Shown piece after piece: positions 21,321 through 31,514 of a DNA stretch of 64,000 bases. This DNA comes from Diploptera punctata (lineage: Eukaryota; Arthropoda; Insecta; Blattodea; Blaberidae). The DNA is taken from contig JASPKZ010003432.1 in assembly GCA_030220185.1 (NCBI GenBank), forward strand, positions 620,001 through 684,000. The letters run 5' to 3'. The notes under the pieces were generated by a model, which did no database searches, was not told the origin of the DNA, and worked only from the letters and a program-made list of their open reading frames with translations. A program made the translations under genes and the position numbers. Position 1 is the first letter of the stretch; each line of letters opens with the position of its first letter.

Positions 21321-21351
<31 letters not shown>
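21297..21351. repeat. (CTA)n-(ATA)n compound microsatellite
   Basis: About seven ACT repeats followed by ten ATA repeats. Confidence 0.9.
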
Positions 21352-21352
<1 letters not shown>

Positions 21353-21691
21353 GTAGGGAAAGAAACCATAGTAAATTTCTACAAAAATTGTTTTGAGGAA
21401 ATGACTGTGACCGATTGAAAAAAAAGGATAATTTACTAGCATTATTTTGAAAATTAATTACCTATTTCATCATATAGGTCTGTAAGACATTTTTAATTGG
21501 AGACATAACTTTCACCGGCCTAGATAGCGTGTTTTTAGTGGATATAATTCGTCATAATAATAATAATATTAATGATAATAATAATAACAATGTAATAACA
21601 TACCATATAATAGCATAAGAAACTCGATGTACAACAATATAGGACATTGGTTCATCTATATTTTTTATTAAAGCTCACCACTGTGAATCTT

Positions 21692-22035
21692 CCGATTGAG
21701 GGTCTTTCCACTTTTCAGCGGTTGCCCTTTTACCAGCCGGCTGCTGGTCCTTCACATCCACATGTGTCAATCACAGAGGTAGATGATCAACAGCCAGTGT
21801 AGGGGTGACATGTGGTTAGCATGTCGAGTCCCCCAGCCGTTATAGCTGGTTCCTCAATCTGGAGCCGCTACTTATTGTAGCTACCCAATTGCCTCACGAT
21901 GCTGGGTGGGCACCGGTCCCATACTGGCCGAAATACCATGAGAAAATTTCTTCCCCCATGAAGACTCGAACCAGCGCAAGTCCCGTAGCTCTGCGCCAAG
22001 GCTTCCTACCTTAACCGCTCGGCTACGGCGCGGGA
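21692..22035 (-). mobile_element. SINE-A, full length with perfect TSD
   Basis: Minus-strand copy ending at the head GGCTACGGCGCGGGA. A perfect 13-bp duplication CACTGTGAATCTT at 21679-21691 and 22036-22048 brackets it. The body retains CCTCAATCTGGAGCCGCTAC and GGTGGGCACCGGTCCCATAC. The 3'-most ~35 bp differ from other copies. Confidence 0.9.
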
Positions 22036-22079
22036 CACTGTGAATCTTAATATTTTAAAAATAATTTTATTTCTTACCC

Positions 22080-22465
22080 TCGTGATACCGCATTTTGACA
22101 ATTGTGATGCATAATACACAACCTTATCAACGAACTCTCTAAAAAGACTTCGGCGTGTTCGTAATCGATTCATATTTAATATCCGAAGTTACCACTTCCT
22201 TTTACGAATTGTCATGGCTCCGTCTTCGGGAACGGAGAAAATCATACCATGTAGATCTCCTAATCCGGATTCTTCATACTTTGACTTCATATTATTTAGC
22301 TTCTAGTTTCCAATATTTATTCCCTTACCAACATTTAAACGAACGATTACAACATAATGTACCTCAATAGAGAATGTCTCATATCACTCCACGCCATATA
22401 TTGTCTCCACTTCTCGCAACTGGAATTCCCTATCACAAGAAACCAGGGTAACCAGAATCACATAA
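22080..22465 (+). pseudogene. LINE RT C-terminal remnant (CR1/Jockey-like)
   Basis: Translation RFIFNIRSYHF, a frameshift, then YELSWLRLRERRKSYHVDLL and IRILHTLTSYYLASSFQYLF. This CVRFIF ... LxWLxLRxRR ... LxxKILHxxxPxYL pattern is the post-RT region of CR1/Jockey-group polyproteins. A WNSLP-like remnant (TGGAATTCCCTATC) follows near 22420. It differs from the LINE-E and YGSE-type remnants, so at least two LINE lineages are present. Confidence 0.75.
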
Positions 22466-22554
22466 AATAAATCTACATTTATATTTGCTTTAATTTTGGT
22501 TTAAGAATTACATATAATGCATGTATGTCTTATAATCCTCGCTTTTCTTGTACA

Positions 22555-22621
<67 letters not shown>
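22555..22621. repeat. (TTA)n microsatellite
   Basis: About 22 TTA repeats; the poly-Asn ORF on the minus strand is a by-product. Confidence 0.95.
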
Positions 22622-22622
<1 letters not shown>

Positions 22623-22678
22623 TTAGTGTATAAAAAAGCATATAATATGTGTATCTCTATATTTTTTCGTGTTTTATA

Positions 22679-22912
22679 GTAAAGTGATCCCACTATAGGC
22701 CTCACGAGGCCCTTGGGATAGTAGGAGGTTAAGGCTCCCACTTTTTCTAGACAATCGGCAGTTGATGTCAGCCGGGTTGTCAGCCCTGCGTGACGGCCGC
22801 CTTTAACACAGAACAAGCGTCTGGTACTCATTTCCGTTATAGGCTGAGTCGACCCCAGGACCATAGTGCCGCCAGAGGGTTTGGGTCAGTTTAAAAACCC
22901 TGACCTCACTTT
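22679..22912 (-). mobile_element. SINE-B lacking the tRNA head
   Basis: Minus strand from AAAGTGATCCCACTATAGGC to AGTTTAAAAACCCTGACC. The sequence stops before the B box, so it is a 5'-truncated SINE-B. The body is well preserved (GGTACTCATTTCCGTTATAG, GAGTCGACCCCAGGACC). Confidence 0.85.
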
Positions 22913-22919
22913 AATATAA

Positions 22920-23990
22920 TTTATAATTACATGTTTAATTGCAATCTGTATTTTGTATATTTCTGTTGATTCAGGGGCGAATCTTATAATTTAGAATAAA
23001 TAAAACATTATTATTATTGTTATTATTTCCTAATAAAATGCACATTTTGCAAGTTTGTAGTATCCTCTTTCATTCTTAATATACTAATATTCGAAACACT
23101 TACATAACCCCCCCCAGATAATTTTGATTTTAGCTTCTTCCTTCTTTAAGATAATTCAAAATTATTACGTTAAAATCCTCCTCCAAACTGGCTACACAAA
23201 AGGATAGGCAATAATATTATACTCAAACTACAGTGATGGTCTTTCACGGGTTTGTTGACTTTTTTTATATGCTGGTTGTTTGAAGATATGCTGGAAGATA
23301 AGGAATGTTTGACACCCCTGACACGAGCCGCCCATCTGGCTCACATAGGTCTCTTATTTTCCAATTTGAAACCCAGTCACTATCAAGAAATAAAACCTGT
23401 AATCGCAATGCTATACCGCAGTCTACCTTTCATTAAGCCTGGACATTTATAAAACACAAAGCCAGGGGGAAGAACAGAGGAAGCTGGTTATTAACATTGT
23501 GTATCAGGTACCTCGTTCTAACTTCTTTTGTACCCTCTCACCTCCTTAATATTTAGGTATACCCTCTTCATTCTCACTGCTATTTAATGTTAACAACATA
23601 TTTGTACTGATCTCTATCCCAGAAGCTGCCAATCAATAACAACTTCCAAGCAAAAATTAACATAATTTCCGAAAGCGCTACTGTAGTGTCGCTTTTTATA
23701 GTAATATCACAGTTTACTTCATGCATCACAAATTATTTATGATTAGGATAAAGGGAGGTACTTTCATGATATTGGTAATGTCGTGTAGTTGATTTTGAAA
23801 TCTCGGTACTGTATTATCATTCTACGTAGAATACTGCAATTAAAAAAGTATGTTATCTATATGTACGACCGTAAGTCTTGATACCTCATTATATATTTAT
23901 CTCGCATTTTAACTTCAGGGCAATTTTTCAAATTAACCATCACTGAATTACATATACCATGAATACACCTCTTTACCCTACATGTATTTT
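22920..23990. other. no recognisable feature
   Basis: About 1 kb of AT-rich DNA; a 66-codon ORF at 23252-23452 lacks any recognisable domain. Confidence 0.4.
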
Positions 23991-23992
23991 TA

Positions 23993-24343
23993 ACTATCGC
24001 TGTGGTCTCGAGATAGCGTGCTGCCATGTCACACAGCGGGCATGTGTTCGATCCCCGGTCGGGAGAAGTTTCCTGGGCGATGGTTTTTTTCGGGGGTTTT
24101 CCTCGCCTGTAAGACATGTCAGGAAACTTAAAGGCCGAAACGGTCTCAGAACATCATCTGGCCATCATTATTAATATATTCATTAAGTTTAGGACTAAGG
24201 GCTCTCTTGGCGCATCATTATTATATAGCATTTGGTCAGTGTAACTCCGCCTTCCAGGCGCCCTAACCCTAGAAGTGGATTACAATAACGCAATGCTAGT
24301 AGATAATACCAGAATGTCGAAATAACAACGTGGTGGCTTTAAA

Positions 24344-24345
<2 letters not shown>
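23993..24345 (+). mobile_element. SINE-C2 composite, full length
   Basis: C-type head CGCTGTGGTCTCGAGATAGC with B box TGTTCGATCCCCGG, C body (GTTTTCCTCGCCTGTAAGAC, ATCTGGCCATCATTATTA), then D-type tail (GGGCTCTCTTGGCGCATC, CTCCGCCTTCCAGGCGCC, CAACGTGGTGGC). It runs into an (ATA)n tract. Confidence 0.85.

Positions 24346-24403
<58 letters not shown>
24346..24403. repeat. (ATA)n microsatellite
   Basis: About 18 repeats directly at the 3' end of the SINE. Confidence 0.95.
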
Positions 24404-24404
<1 letters not shown>

Positions 24405-24564
24405 TATTGTAGTATTTAAAACAATTCAACAGCCGCCCAGAACAAAGTTGATAATCCTATTTTCTTTTTCAAATTTGATTTTTAAATAGGATAATGTCCA
24501 AGTATCATATCCAATGTAAAACAAAACCATACTAACAAGGCGAATTCGACAATGATTATTATAA

Positions 24565-24742
24565 TAACCAGATTATATATGGGATCGTTTGGTCTTTAAA
24601 TTTTCCTAACATTTGTCTTACAGGTGAGGAAAAGCCCCGGAAAAAAAAACACCACCAGGGAACTTGTCCCGACCGAGATCGACCCAAGACCCATTGCTTC
24701 CGAGACAACAACGATACACCGAGACCACAGTAGTGGATCGTA
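24565..24742 (-). mobile_element. SINE-C head and body fragment
   Basis: Minus strand: CCACTACTGTGGTCTCGGTG head, remnant B box, and body (GGTGAGGAAAAGCCCCGG, CATTTGTCTTACAG on the plus strand). Ends at the point where C1 and C2 tails diverge, so subtype cannot be told. Confidence 0.7.
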
Positions 24743-24819
24743 AAATAACCAAAGCCTATAAAAGCCTCTGTGCAAAATTTATCAGCCTTCTCACGCCCAG
24801 ATCTGAATTGCGACGCTAA

Positions 24820-24833
24820 TAATAATAATAATA

Positions 24834-24905
<72 letters not shown>
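24820..24905. repeat. (TAA)n microsatellite
   Basis: About 28 repeats with one interruption. Confidence 0.95.
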
Positions 24906-24906
<1 letters not shown>

Positions 24907-25540
24907 TTGAGGCGTTGAATGAAATGCTACCTTCCCTCTTGATTAGGGAATTTTTTCTATCTTTGTTTTAAATAAAGGGTGAAGAAACTATAAGCAGACT
25001 ATTAACGTTCTTTTATGATTTAATGAAAGATATTTCTTCTATTTAGAAAATATAAAAACATAAGATTTATAAACCATTATGCAAGAAATAATTAACAAAA
25101 TACTCAGAAAACATGAACGTATGTTTCACTCACTCGCTTTACAATGTTGTGATATGGCAAGTTTTTATTAATGTTGAAGTTAATGATCAACATTAAGAAG
25201 TAATAGAAATTCAACTCAGTGCTAGAGTTGCATACAAAAAGGTGATACATCCGACCACAAAATACTCACTTCCTAGCATTAATGTTCGGCAGACTCTAAT
25301 GTAACACTATTTCTTGGCTTTCTATTAGGAACTTTCCCCCTGGTTCCCCTACAAGGAGATTCCGAGTCATCCTTTCATTCCCCATTCGTGTCGAATGTCC
25401 TCTTCATCGCACTGTTCGAAACTTTGCTGTTTTTTTGTTTATATATGATACGAACATTAAAAAATTCGAGGAAACATTACGAATCAGACTATAAATTTTA
25501 TATACTTGAGCACAGAACTTATTATGGTATGAGTAATGGC
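24906..25540. other. no recognisable feature
   Basis: AT-rich DNA. Confidence 0.4.
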
Positions 25541-25542
25541 AG

Positions 25543-25718
25543 TTTACAATTAGAGATCACGGAATAAACGAACAAACCAACAAGGATTGCGGGATCAATG
25601 AACAAAGTAATTTGGAAGATACATAAGGACACAAACGTATTTTTACAATTAGAGATCACGGAACAAACGAACAAACCAATAAAGATTGCGGGATCAATGA
25701 ACAAAGTAATTTGGAAGA
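25543..25718. repeat. 99-bp direct tandem duplication
   Basis: Unit 1 is 25543-25641 and unit 2 is 25642-25718 (partial, 77 bp). Both begin TTTACAATTAGAGATCACGG and contain GATTGCGGGATCAATGAAC and AAAGTAATTTGGAAG, with about four differences. The period is a multiple of three, so the ORFs on both strands run through it; neither is recognisable. Confidence 0.85.
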
Positions 25719-25724
25719 AAATGC

Positions 25725-25850
25725 CTAAGAACAGAACTAAAGTACGAATCTATAAACCTGTAATACGAGCTGCTCTCGCGTTTGCTTCCGAAACAAACGC
25801 TGAAACATCCAAAACAATAAATGTTGGAAACACAAGAAATTATGGCACTT
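25725..25850 (+). pseudogene. short LINE RT fragment
   Basis: The plus frame reads KNRTKVRIYKPVIRAALAFA then SETNAETSKT, which resembles the K-x-YK-x-VIRPxLxYxSETW motif downstream of non-LTR RT domains. Only this motif survives. Confidence 0.45.
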
Positions 25851-25913
25851 ACAGGGAATTCACAACCATTTCATGCTGAAACCTACCTTGAAATATATCC
25901 CAGAGAAGCGTAG

Positions 25914-26172
25914 TGATGTACCAAGGCCATGTCAACAAAATGTCTGTCGCTTTTAACTGCAACGCACAGAATTCGAATCCAGAATCCATCAATGGTAACC
26001 CATTGTACGGTGCAGATGGACGTCCCTGCCTAAATAAGAGCGGAGTTGAATGAGGCGGGACGCTGCGCGGACGGAAATTAGTGAGGGTTATCCAATCTAC
26101 CAATTAAGGAGTTGCATTACTTCCCTACAATTTTTAATAAGACTATTTTTTTGGCATGGCCTTGGTACATCA
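25914..26172. mobile_element. MITE with ~18-25-bp TIRs (259 bp)
   Basis: Left end TGATGTACCAAGGCCATG at 25914-25931 is the exact reverse complement of 26155-26172. Similarity extends a few bases inward (GTCAACAAAA against GCCAAAAAAA). No transposase sequence inside. Target duplication unclear; superfamily not assigned. Confidence 0.65.
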
Positions 26173-26442
26173 TAACGTTTCTATAGAAGAAATTGCAAGG
26201 TAGACTTCGGCATGAATTGAACTTTTAAACTTAGGGTTTATTGAAAGCCCTGTAAACAGGGGGTATCATTGAATAAATCCTGCTATAATTGCAAACACTG
26301 CTTATGGTTGACACATCCCTTGTTAGAAAAAAATGAATGCAAAGGAGAAGATATAGAATCAGAAATGATTTGGAAACAGTGTGATATATAACCAATAAAT
26401 GAATGGGTATCAAGAAAGAGGCAAGAATGAAATAACCATGAC
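26173..26442. other. no recognisable feature
   Basis: A 77-codon minus ORF (26231-26464) has no recognised motif. Confidence 0.35.
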
Positions 26443-26455
26443 TTAGGAACGAGTG

Positions 26456-26801
26456 GTCCCGCACCGTAGCCCAGTGGTTAAGGCAGGAAGCCTTGGCGCA
26501 GAGCTACGGGACTTGCGCTGGTTCGAGTCTCCATGGGGGAAGAAATTTTCTCATGGTATTTCGGCCAGTATGGGACCGGTGCCCACCCAGCATCGTGATG
26601 CATTTGGGTAGCTACAATAAGTAGCGGCTCCAGGTTGAGAAAACCAGCTATAACGGCTGGGGGACTCGACATGCTGACCACATGTCCCCCTACACTGGCT
26701 GATTATCATCTACCTCTGTGAATGACACATGTGGATGTGAGGCCAGCAGCCGGCTGGTAGGCTAAGGGCCTTGTAGGCCTGTCGCGCCAGGAGTTTTTTT
26801 T
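26456..26801 (+). mobile_element. SINE-A, young full-length copy
   Basis: Head CACCGTAGCCCAGTGGTTAAG, B box GGTTCGAGTCT, end CGCGCCAGGAG plus a T run of about ten. A perfect 13-bp duplication TTAGGAACGAGTG (26443-26455, 26802-26814) brackets it. It is nearly identical to the copy at 12533, which suggests recent mobility. The T-run end is what a pol III terminator copied into DNA would give. Confidence 0.95.
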
Positions 26802-26814
26802 TTAGGAACGAGTG

Positions 26815-27085
26815 ATGACATGAACAAAAGTCGTACGAGATAATATTCCAACTGGCAGTGCATCGTCAGGAAGACTACAACAACTATGGAAAATCTCGCT
26901 TCCCAACACGGTTCAAGAGGAGATGATTACGCTGGTCAACATGATTTTTGTCTCATGAGTACCAATAGTTGTACTTAATGCAGTTTTTTATCGTGTTTTC
27001 AAATATGTATTCGGAATTTCTCCATCACCCACAGTTTTTTTTTTCAATTTCAATTAATGGATTTAAATAATTATTCTTTAATAAC
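26815..27085. other. no recognisable feature
   Basis: No upstream exon or similarity could be recognised ahead of the coding fragment at 27086. Confidence 0.35.
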
Positions 27086-27277
27086 CTAGATTTCTTCCCG
27101 GAAAATCTTGGCGCAGTGAGCGATGAACACGGGGAACACTTTAATCAGGAGATTTCAGCTATGGAAAATAGATATCAAGGCAAATGGAATCCTAATATGC
27201 TGGCCGATTATTGTTGGACTATCAAGAGGGATGCTCCACAGACGAAATATAGCAGATGGAACAAAATAGGGTGTTAA
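27086..27277 (+). pseudogene. fragment of a conserved arthropod protein family of unknown function
   Basis: A 63-codon frame reads LDFFPENLGAVSDEHGEHFN, then QEISAMENRYQGKWNPNMLA and DYCWTIKRDAPQTKY, ending in a stop. From memory, the motif SDEHGE-x-F-x-Q-I ... RYQGKW ... MLADYCW recurs near the C terminus of many uncharacterised, often multi-copy arthropod proteins; I cannot run a search to confirm. There is no start codon or recognisable upstream coding part, and the usual basic Lys/Arg-Ser ending after KY is replaced. It is best read as a broken 3' end of a mobile or multi-copy gene, or less likely as a terminal exon. Function unknown. Confidence 0.6.
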
Positions 27278-27950
27278 TTAGGGGTGGATAAAAGTGTGAT
27301 GGATTATCACAGGATGTGGGTTTAATACAATGATTGATTAGAAGGAATCCCCGTAATGTGGGAATTTTATGCTCGCGGTCTAGTCAGGGAATAACGAAGG
27401 AACTGTACGGGCAGCAATAGTATTTTCAATAATTGTAGTTTATAAATTACTCGATTTATTTAAATCGTATTCACTATACTTCTATTCGATACAATTGATT
27501 ATACGTTGTGTTAGCAATCTGATTTTGCATTAGAATACTGAAGAATTATTATTATTAAAATAATAATATAAAAGTTATGGATAAATATCCGCAATGTAAT
27601 TTAATCTATGTTTTCCCCTTAGATATCTGGTAGGCTTCTCGCGATTACAATGAAACTTTTTATGTTCTCCCTTGGCTAGTTGGGAGACTTCTGTTACTGC
27701 ACGCGTCTCAATTTGGTATCCCTTGAAAACCTCAGTATTCTTTCGATCGTCAGATCGCTACAGAAGAAGGGATACGTTTCTTTCTTATTGGTTTAAATAC
27801 ATGAGCACATATATTACAGATATATAAAAAAGGTGTGGCTCTTCGAGCCACTTGTCTACAATGTTGCCAAGTTGTTTCTAGTTGGGCTTTTGAGTTTAAA
27901 ATTAAATTAATTTTTATGTGTAGTTGGTAGTTACATTTTAACTGATAGAC
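27278..27950. other. no recognisable feature
   Basis: A 74-codon minus ORF (27750-27974) touches the LINE-E fold-back and is not supported. Confidence 0.35.
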
Positions 27951-28072
27951 TTCTCCATTCACCTGTCTGTTCATCTATCTTTGGTCCAAAAAATTTCCTA
28001 AGTACTTTGAGAATAAAGTACTTAGGAAAATTTTTTGACCAAAGATAGATGAACAGACAGGTGAATGGAGAA
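27951..28072. repeat. near-perfect LINE-E fold-back (58-bp arms)
   Basis: Arm 27951-28008 and arm 28015-28072 are reverse complements with two mismatches and a 6-nt loop (GAGAAT). Both arms are LINE-E sequence encoding the FLRKIF ... TGEWR region (CCAAAGATAGATGAACAGAC). The right arm continues into normal LINE-E; the left arm stops at TTCTCC. Confidence 0.9.
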
Positions 28073-28395
28073 GACTACATAACAATGAACTACATGGTCT
28101 TTATAGGAAGCCAGATATAATAAGAACAGTTAAGTCTCGTAGACTGCGATGGGCAGGACATGTTGCACGTATGGGGAATGAAAGACTTGCATGGAAGCTT
28201 CTTGTAGGAAAGCCAGAGGGAAAACGCCCAGTTGGTAGACCAAGAATGAGGTGGGAGAATAACATTAACTATGATTTGAGGGAAGTAGATTATACAGGGA
28301 ATGATTGGAAAGCATTAGCTCAGGATAGGGATGTATGGAGAGCTTATGTCCGTGCGGCCATGAACCTACGGGTTCGATAGTGCCAGTGAGTAAGT
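28015..28395 (+). pseudogene. LINE-E 3' end, best-preserved copy
   Basis: The frame reads KVLRKIF-like, DEQTGEWRRLHNNELHGL, YRKPDIIRTVKSRRLRWAGH and VARMGNERLAWKLLVGKPEG, then GRPRMRWENNINYDLRE, ALAQDRDVWRAYVRAAMNLR and VR-stop. The 3' UTR starts TGCCAGTGAGTAAGTAAG. This is the C-terminal region, downstream of the RT, of a non-LTR retrotransposon; RT core and endonuclease are missing. It serves as the reference for the other LINE-E fragments in the window. Clade not assigned. Confidence 0.85.
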
Positions 28396-28934
28396 AAGCA
28401 TCTAAATTAATATTTGAAACTTCATCCTGAAATAGTGATGTTTCCCTTGTCACTCATAAATATTATTTTGACTGATATTTTAGTCTCATTTCAAATAGAC
28501 GTCCTGACACATTTTCATTAACAAAGGTTTGGTATCTATTGTATTCAGGTATCTGGGTCTACCCTTGTCATACCCTATGACTTCTAGACTTTCTGGCTTC
28601 AACTATATTGGCATAACCCAAATTTAACAAAAGGCGTTTTCTAAGTAATTTTTAATAAGAGGAAATCAACTTTTATATAATTAATAAAATCGATTCAGTA
28701 ATAGGATCATTCGATTTCTAATAAAATTCTGATTAATTAAAGTCCAAACTCGTTATGTTTCTCTATATTACATTTTTATCTCAAATTACTGACCTGTAAT
28801 TATATTATCTAGATTTAATGAAATGTCTAGTTAATATTTGAAACTAGAACAATCTGGAGGGAAATTCGCGTTACACAGAAAATCATCATTTCATACTTTC
28901 AAGGCGAGTCCGAATGTTCGAATATTGTGTAGTG
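28396..28934. other. no recognisable feature
   Basis: AT-rich DNA. Confidence 0.4.
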
Positions 28935-29232
28935 CACGCCGTAGCGTAGTGGTTAAGGCACTGAGCTACAAGCCGGAGGGTCCAGGGTTCAAGTCCCGTT
29001 GGGGTCAGGATTTTTAAACTGACCCAAACCCTCTGGCGGCACTATGGCCCTGGGGTCGACTCAGCCTCTAACGGAAATGAGTACCAGACGCTTGTTCTGG
29101 GGTAAAGGCGGCCGTCACGCAGGGCTGACAACCCGGCTGACATAAAGTGCCGATTGTCTAGAAAAAGTGGGAGCCTTATCCTCCTACTACCCCAAGGGCC
29201 TCCGGGTCTGTTGTGGGATCACTTTACTTTAC
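28935..29232 (+). mobile_element. SINE-B, full length
   Basis: Head GCACGCCGTAGCGTAGTGG with A-box TAGCGTAGTGGTTAAG and B box GGTTCAAGTCC, then GGGGTCAGGATTTTTAAAC, GGTCGACTCAGCCTCTAACG, AAAGGCGGCCGTCACGC and the end GGGATCACTTTACTTTACTT. A good reference copy for the family. Confidence 0.95.
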
Positions 29233-29235
29233 TTA

Positions 29236-29917
29236 CGAATGTAGATAATATTGAAGTGCTTGAAATTATAAATGTCTGTCTCTCGGAACCTTGTGTGATG
29301 GAGAATCATATTTGAATTTAGGAGAAAAAAATACTATCAGAATCGCATATTTTTCTTTCTGAGGCAAAAAAAAAAAAAAAAAAAAAAATGTATATATATA
29401 TATATACTGTTGCTCAGTGTTATAACTAGTTTCCCATGAAGATCATGAAACTCGCTGATATGTAGTTTTCTCTATTTCCCTTCTTTTTGCCTAGTTCTCT
29501 ATCTCAAAATTCTTAGTATGCAACTCTCTCTCTGTATGATTTACACCATAAACGTTTGAGACCAACTAACGTTGTGGCTTACCGACTCATAGATTCGTCA
29601 TATTGTCCACATATCCTCAGCCAAATGGATGCAGTTCACATCTCCGATATCAATTTCCTTAATATCCAGCCGATTATCTTGCTCTTCCCTCACAGCTTTC
29701 TAATCGCCATATCCAAGGAGTTTTGGAAGCATTTCTACGGGAAACTCAATTTCGTCTCCTGGCCATATTTTGAAGTCAGTTCTGTCCCAATTATATTTTG
29801 GTAATGCGTCAGTTCCGTCCAAGCATCATTCCCATCACAAACGGTATTCTTCTTCCCATTTTGCAGACTTCGGTCTATATGTAAAGTTGAACATCTGGTT
29901 TCATTAAGGTAACAGTT
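29236..29917. other. no gene; short A-run and (TA)n
   Basis: A poly-A run at 29366-29388 followed by (TA)n at 29391-29406. The 82-codon ORF at 29556-29804 has no recognisable domain. Confidence 0.45.
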
Positions 29918-30197
29918 AAAGTGATCCCACTAAAGTCTTATGAGGCTCTTGGGGTAGTAGGAGGTTAAAGCTCACACTTTTCTTGACAATCGCCACTTCA
30001 AGTCAACCATACTTGACGTTCGCCTTCACCCCCAGAATAAGCATCTAGTACTCATTTCGATTGTAGGCTGAGTCGACCCTAGGGTCATGATGTCGCCAGA
30101 AGATTTGGTTCAGTTTAAAAATCCTGACCGACCGAGATTCGAATCCTTCGAACTTCCGATTTGTGGCATATTGCCTTCATAACTAAGCTACTAACAG
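29918..30197 (-). mobile_element. SINE-B, full length, diverged
   Basis: Minus strand from AAAGTGATCCCACTAAAGTC to the head (GATTCGAATCCTTCGAACTT holds the B box; CATAACTAAGCTACTAAC the A-box region). Confidence 0.85.
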
Positions 30198-31121
30198 GTT
30201 TAAAAAATTGTAACATATTTGCTCTATAATAGAGTGGGATAAAATAATTGATATAAATCAAGTTCTTTAATAGGTTAGGTTAGATAGATTAGGATAGACG
30301 AGTTTAGATTATTTTAGATTACGTCAGATTATGCTAGAGTAATTTGAGGTAGGTTAAATTAGATTACACCCAATTCTTCTAGTTTGGGTTAAATTCGGTT
30401 AGTTAGCTGTTAGACGGAACTGATATTCATTTTGAAAATTATGGACGTGATTAACTCAAGACTTTTCCGCAGACATAGGCTATTTATGAAACATACTAAT
30501 ATTGTCATCCCATTCGAGGGATCCTGAATACAATGACCTAGGGAACATTCAAACAATTTTAGAATGTATATATTTTTTACCCAGCTGACTATTTCGTTAT
30601 GATTGGTGGAAATGTATAACCTGGTCTAAATGCAGATTAGCGTGATGCAAATTGTTGGTTAACTGAACTCACATAACAATAAAACATGTTACCTTTGTGC
30701 AACCCCTTATCTTTACGCATGCGCGCAAGGTCTAAACTACTGTACAAGACAGCTGTGTTCTGCTCAATGACTTCATATGAATACTGTATTATAAAACACA
30801 ATACAGGTATTAATGTAATATATACTATTAATTTAATATTACGTACATCAAAGACTACCAATTTGTTTCGTTAGGAATGTACAAAACTGTACAGTATTTA
30901 AATTTTGAGACATAATATATTTGCCTTCCATGTATCTACAGCATATACATGTCTTTGTATTGTTGTTTTATACCTTACTCGGTTTGAGAGCGTAGTGAAC
31001 GATTTTCAAACCAATAATTTAGTATTTTGGATGAACTTTATTTTGTATTTATGGAATTTTAAGAAGGAAATTTTCAAAAACAAAAGCGACGGCCATTCGA
31101 GGGAAACATCTTTTCTAACCA
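30198..31121. other. no recognisable feature
   Basis: Includes a TTAG/TTAGA-rich cryptic repeat at 30270-30420; several short ORFs (62-77 codons) without motifs. Confidence 0.4.
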
Positions 31122-31440
31122 AAGGACCAGCCTCATAAGCTAGGTCAGCATTACTGACTACTGTTTATGAGGTCCCGGGTTCGATTCCCGGTCAGATCAT
31201 AGGATCTTTTTTAAGGGAATTATTCCTGCGGTTGCATGATCTGAAATTTAGGTTAAGTTTAGGTTAAGAACTCTCCTGGTGCTTCATTATCATTTATCAC
31301 CCATCATATCATCGGGATAACGTAACGCCACCTTCCAGGTGTCTCAACCTAAGAAATGGATTACAATTCCGTCAATGCCAGGGGGGGAAAGCCAGAAATG
31401 TCATAAAAGACAACCTGGTGGCATTAGGCAAAGAAATCAA
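31122..31440 (+). mobile_element. SINE-D, full length, unexpanded
   Basis: tRNA-like head CCAGCCTCATAAGCTAGGTC with B box GGTTCGATTCC inside a perfect CCCGG/CCGGG T-arm. Then GGGAATTATTCCTGCGGTTG, AGGTTAAGAACTCTCCTGGT, and the tail with GCCACCTTCCAGGTGTC and CAACCTGGTGGCATTAGG. It carries a single copy of the segment that has become the 71-bp tandem unit in the SINE-D at 53006-54851, so it represents the ancestral layout. Confidence 0.85.
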
Positions 31441-31464
31441 ATCTTGAACAAGTAAATCATTTCA

Positions 31465-31466
<2 letters not shown>

Positions 31467-31513
<47 letters not shown>
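31467..31513. repeat. (TA)n microsatellite
   Basis: About 23 TA repeats immediately before SINE-C1. Confidence 0.95.

Positions 31514-31514
<1 letters not shown>

Noticed and set aside
22508..22864. 118-codon poly-Asn protein
   Set aside because: Reads through (TTA)n and a headless SINE-B.
30270..30420. TTAGG-like interstitial telomere repeat
   Set aside because: Only two adjacent TTAGG-type units, then mixed TTAGA/TTAAAT motifs; too short and irregular. The same applies to TTAGGTTAAG inside SINE-D.
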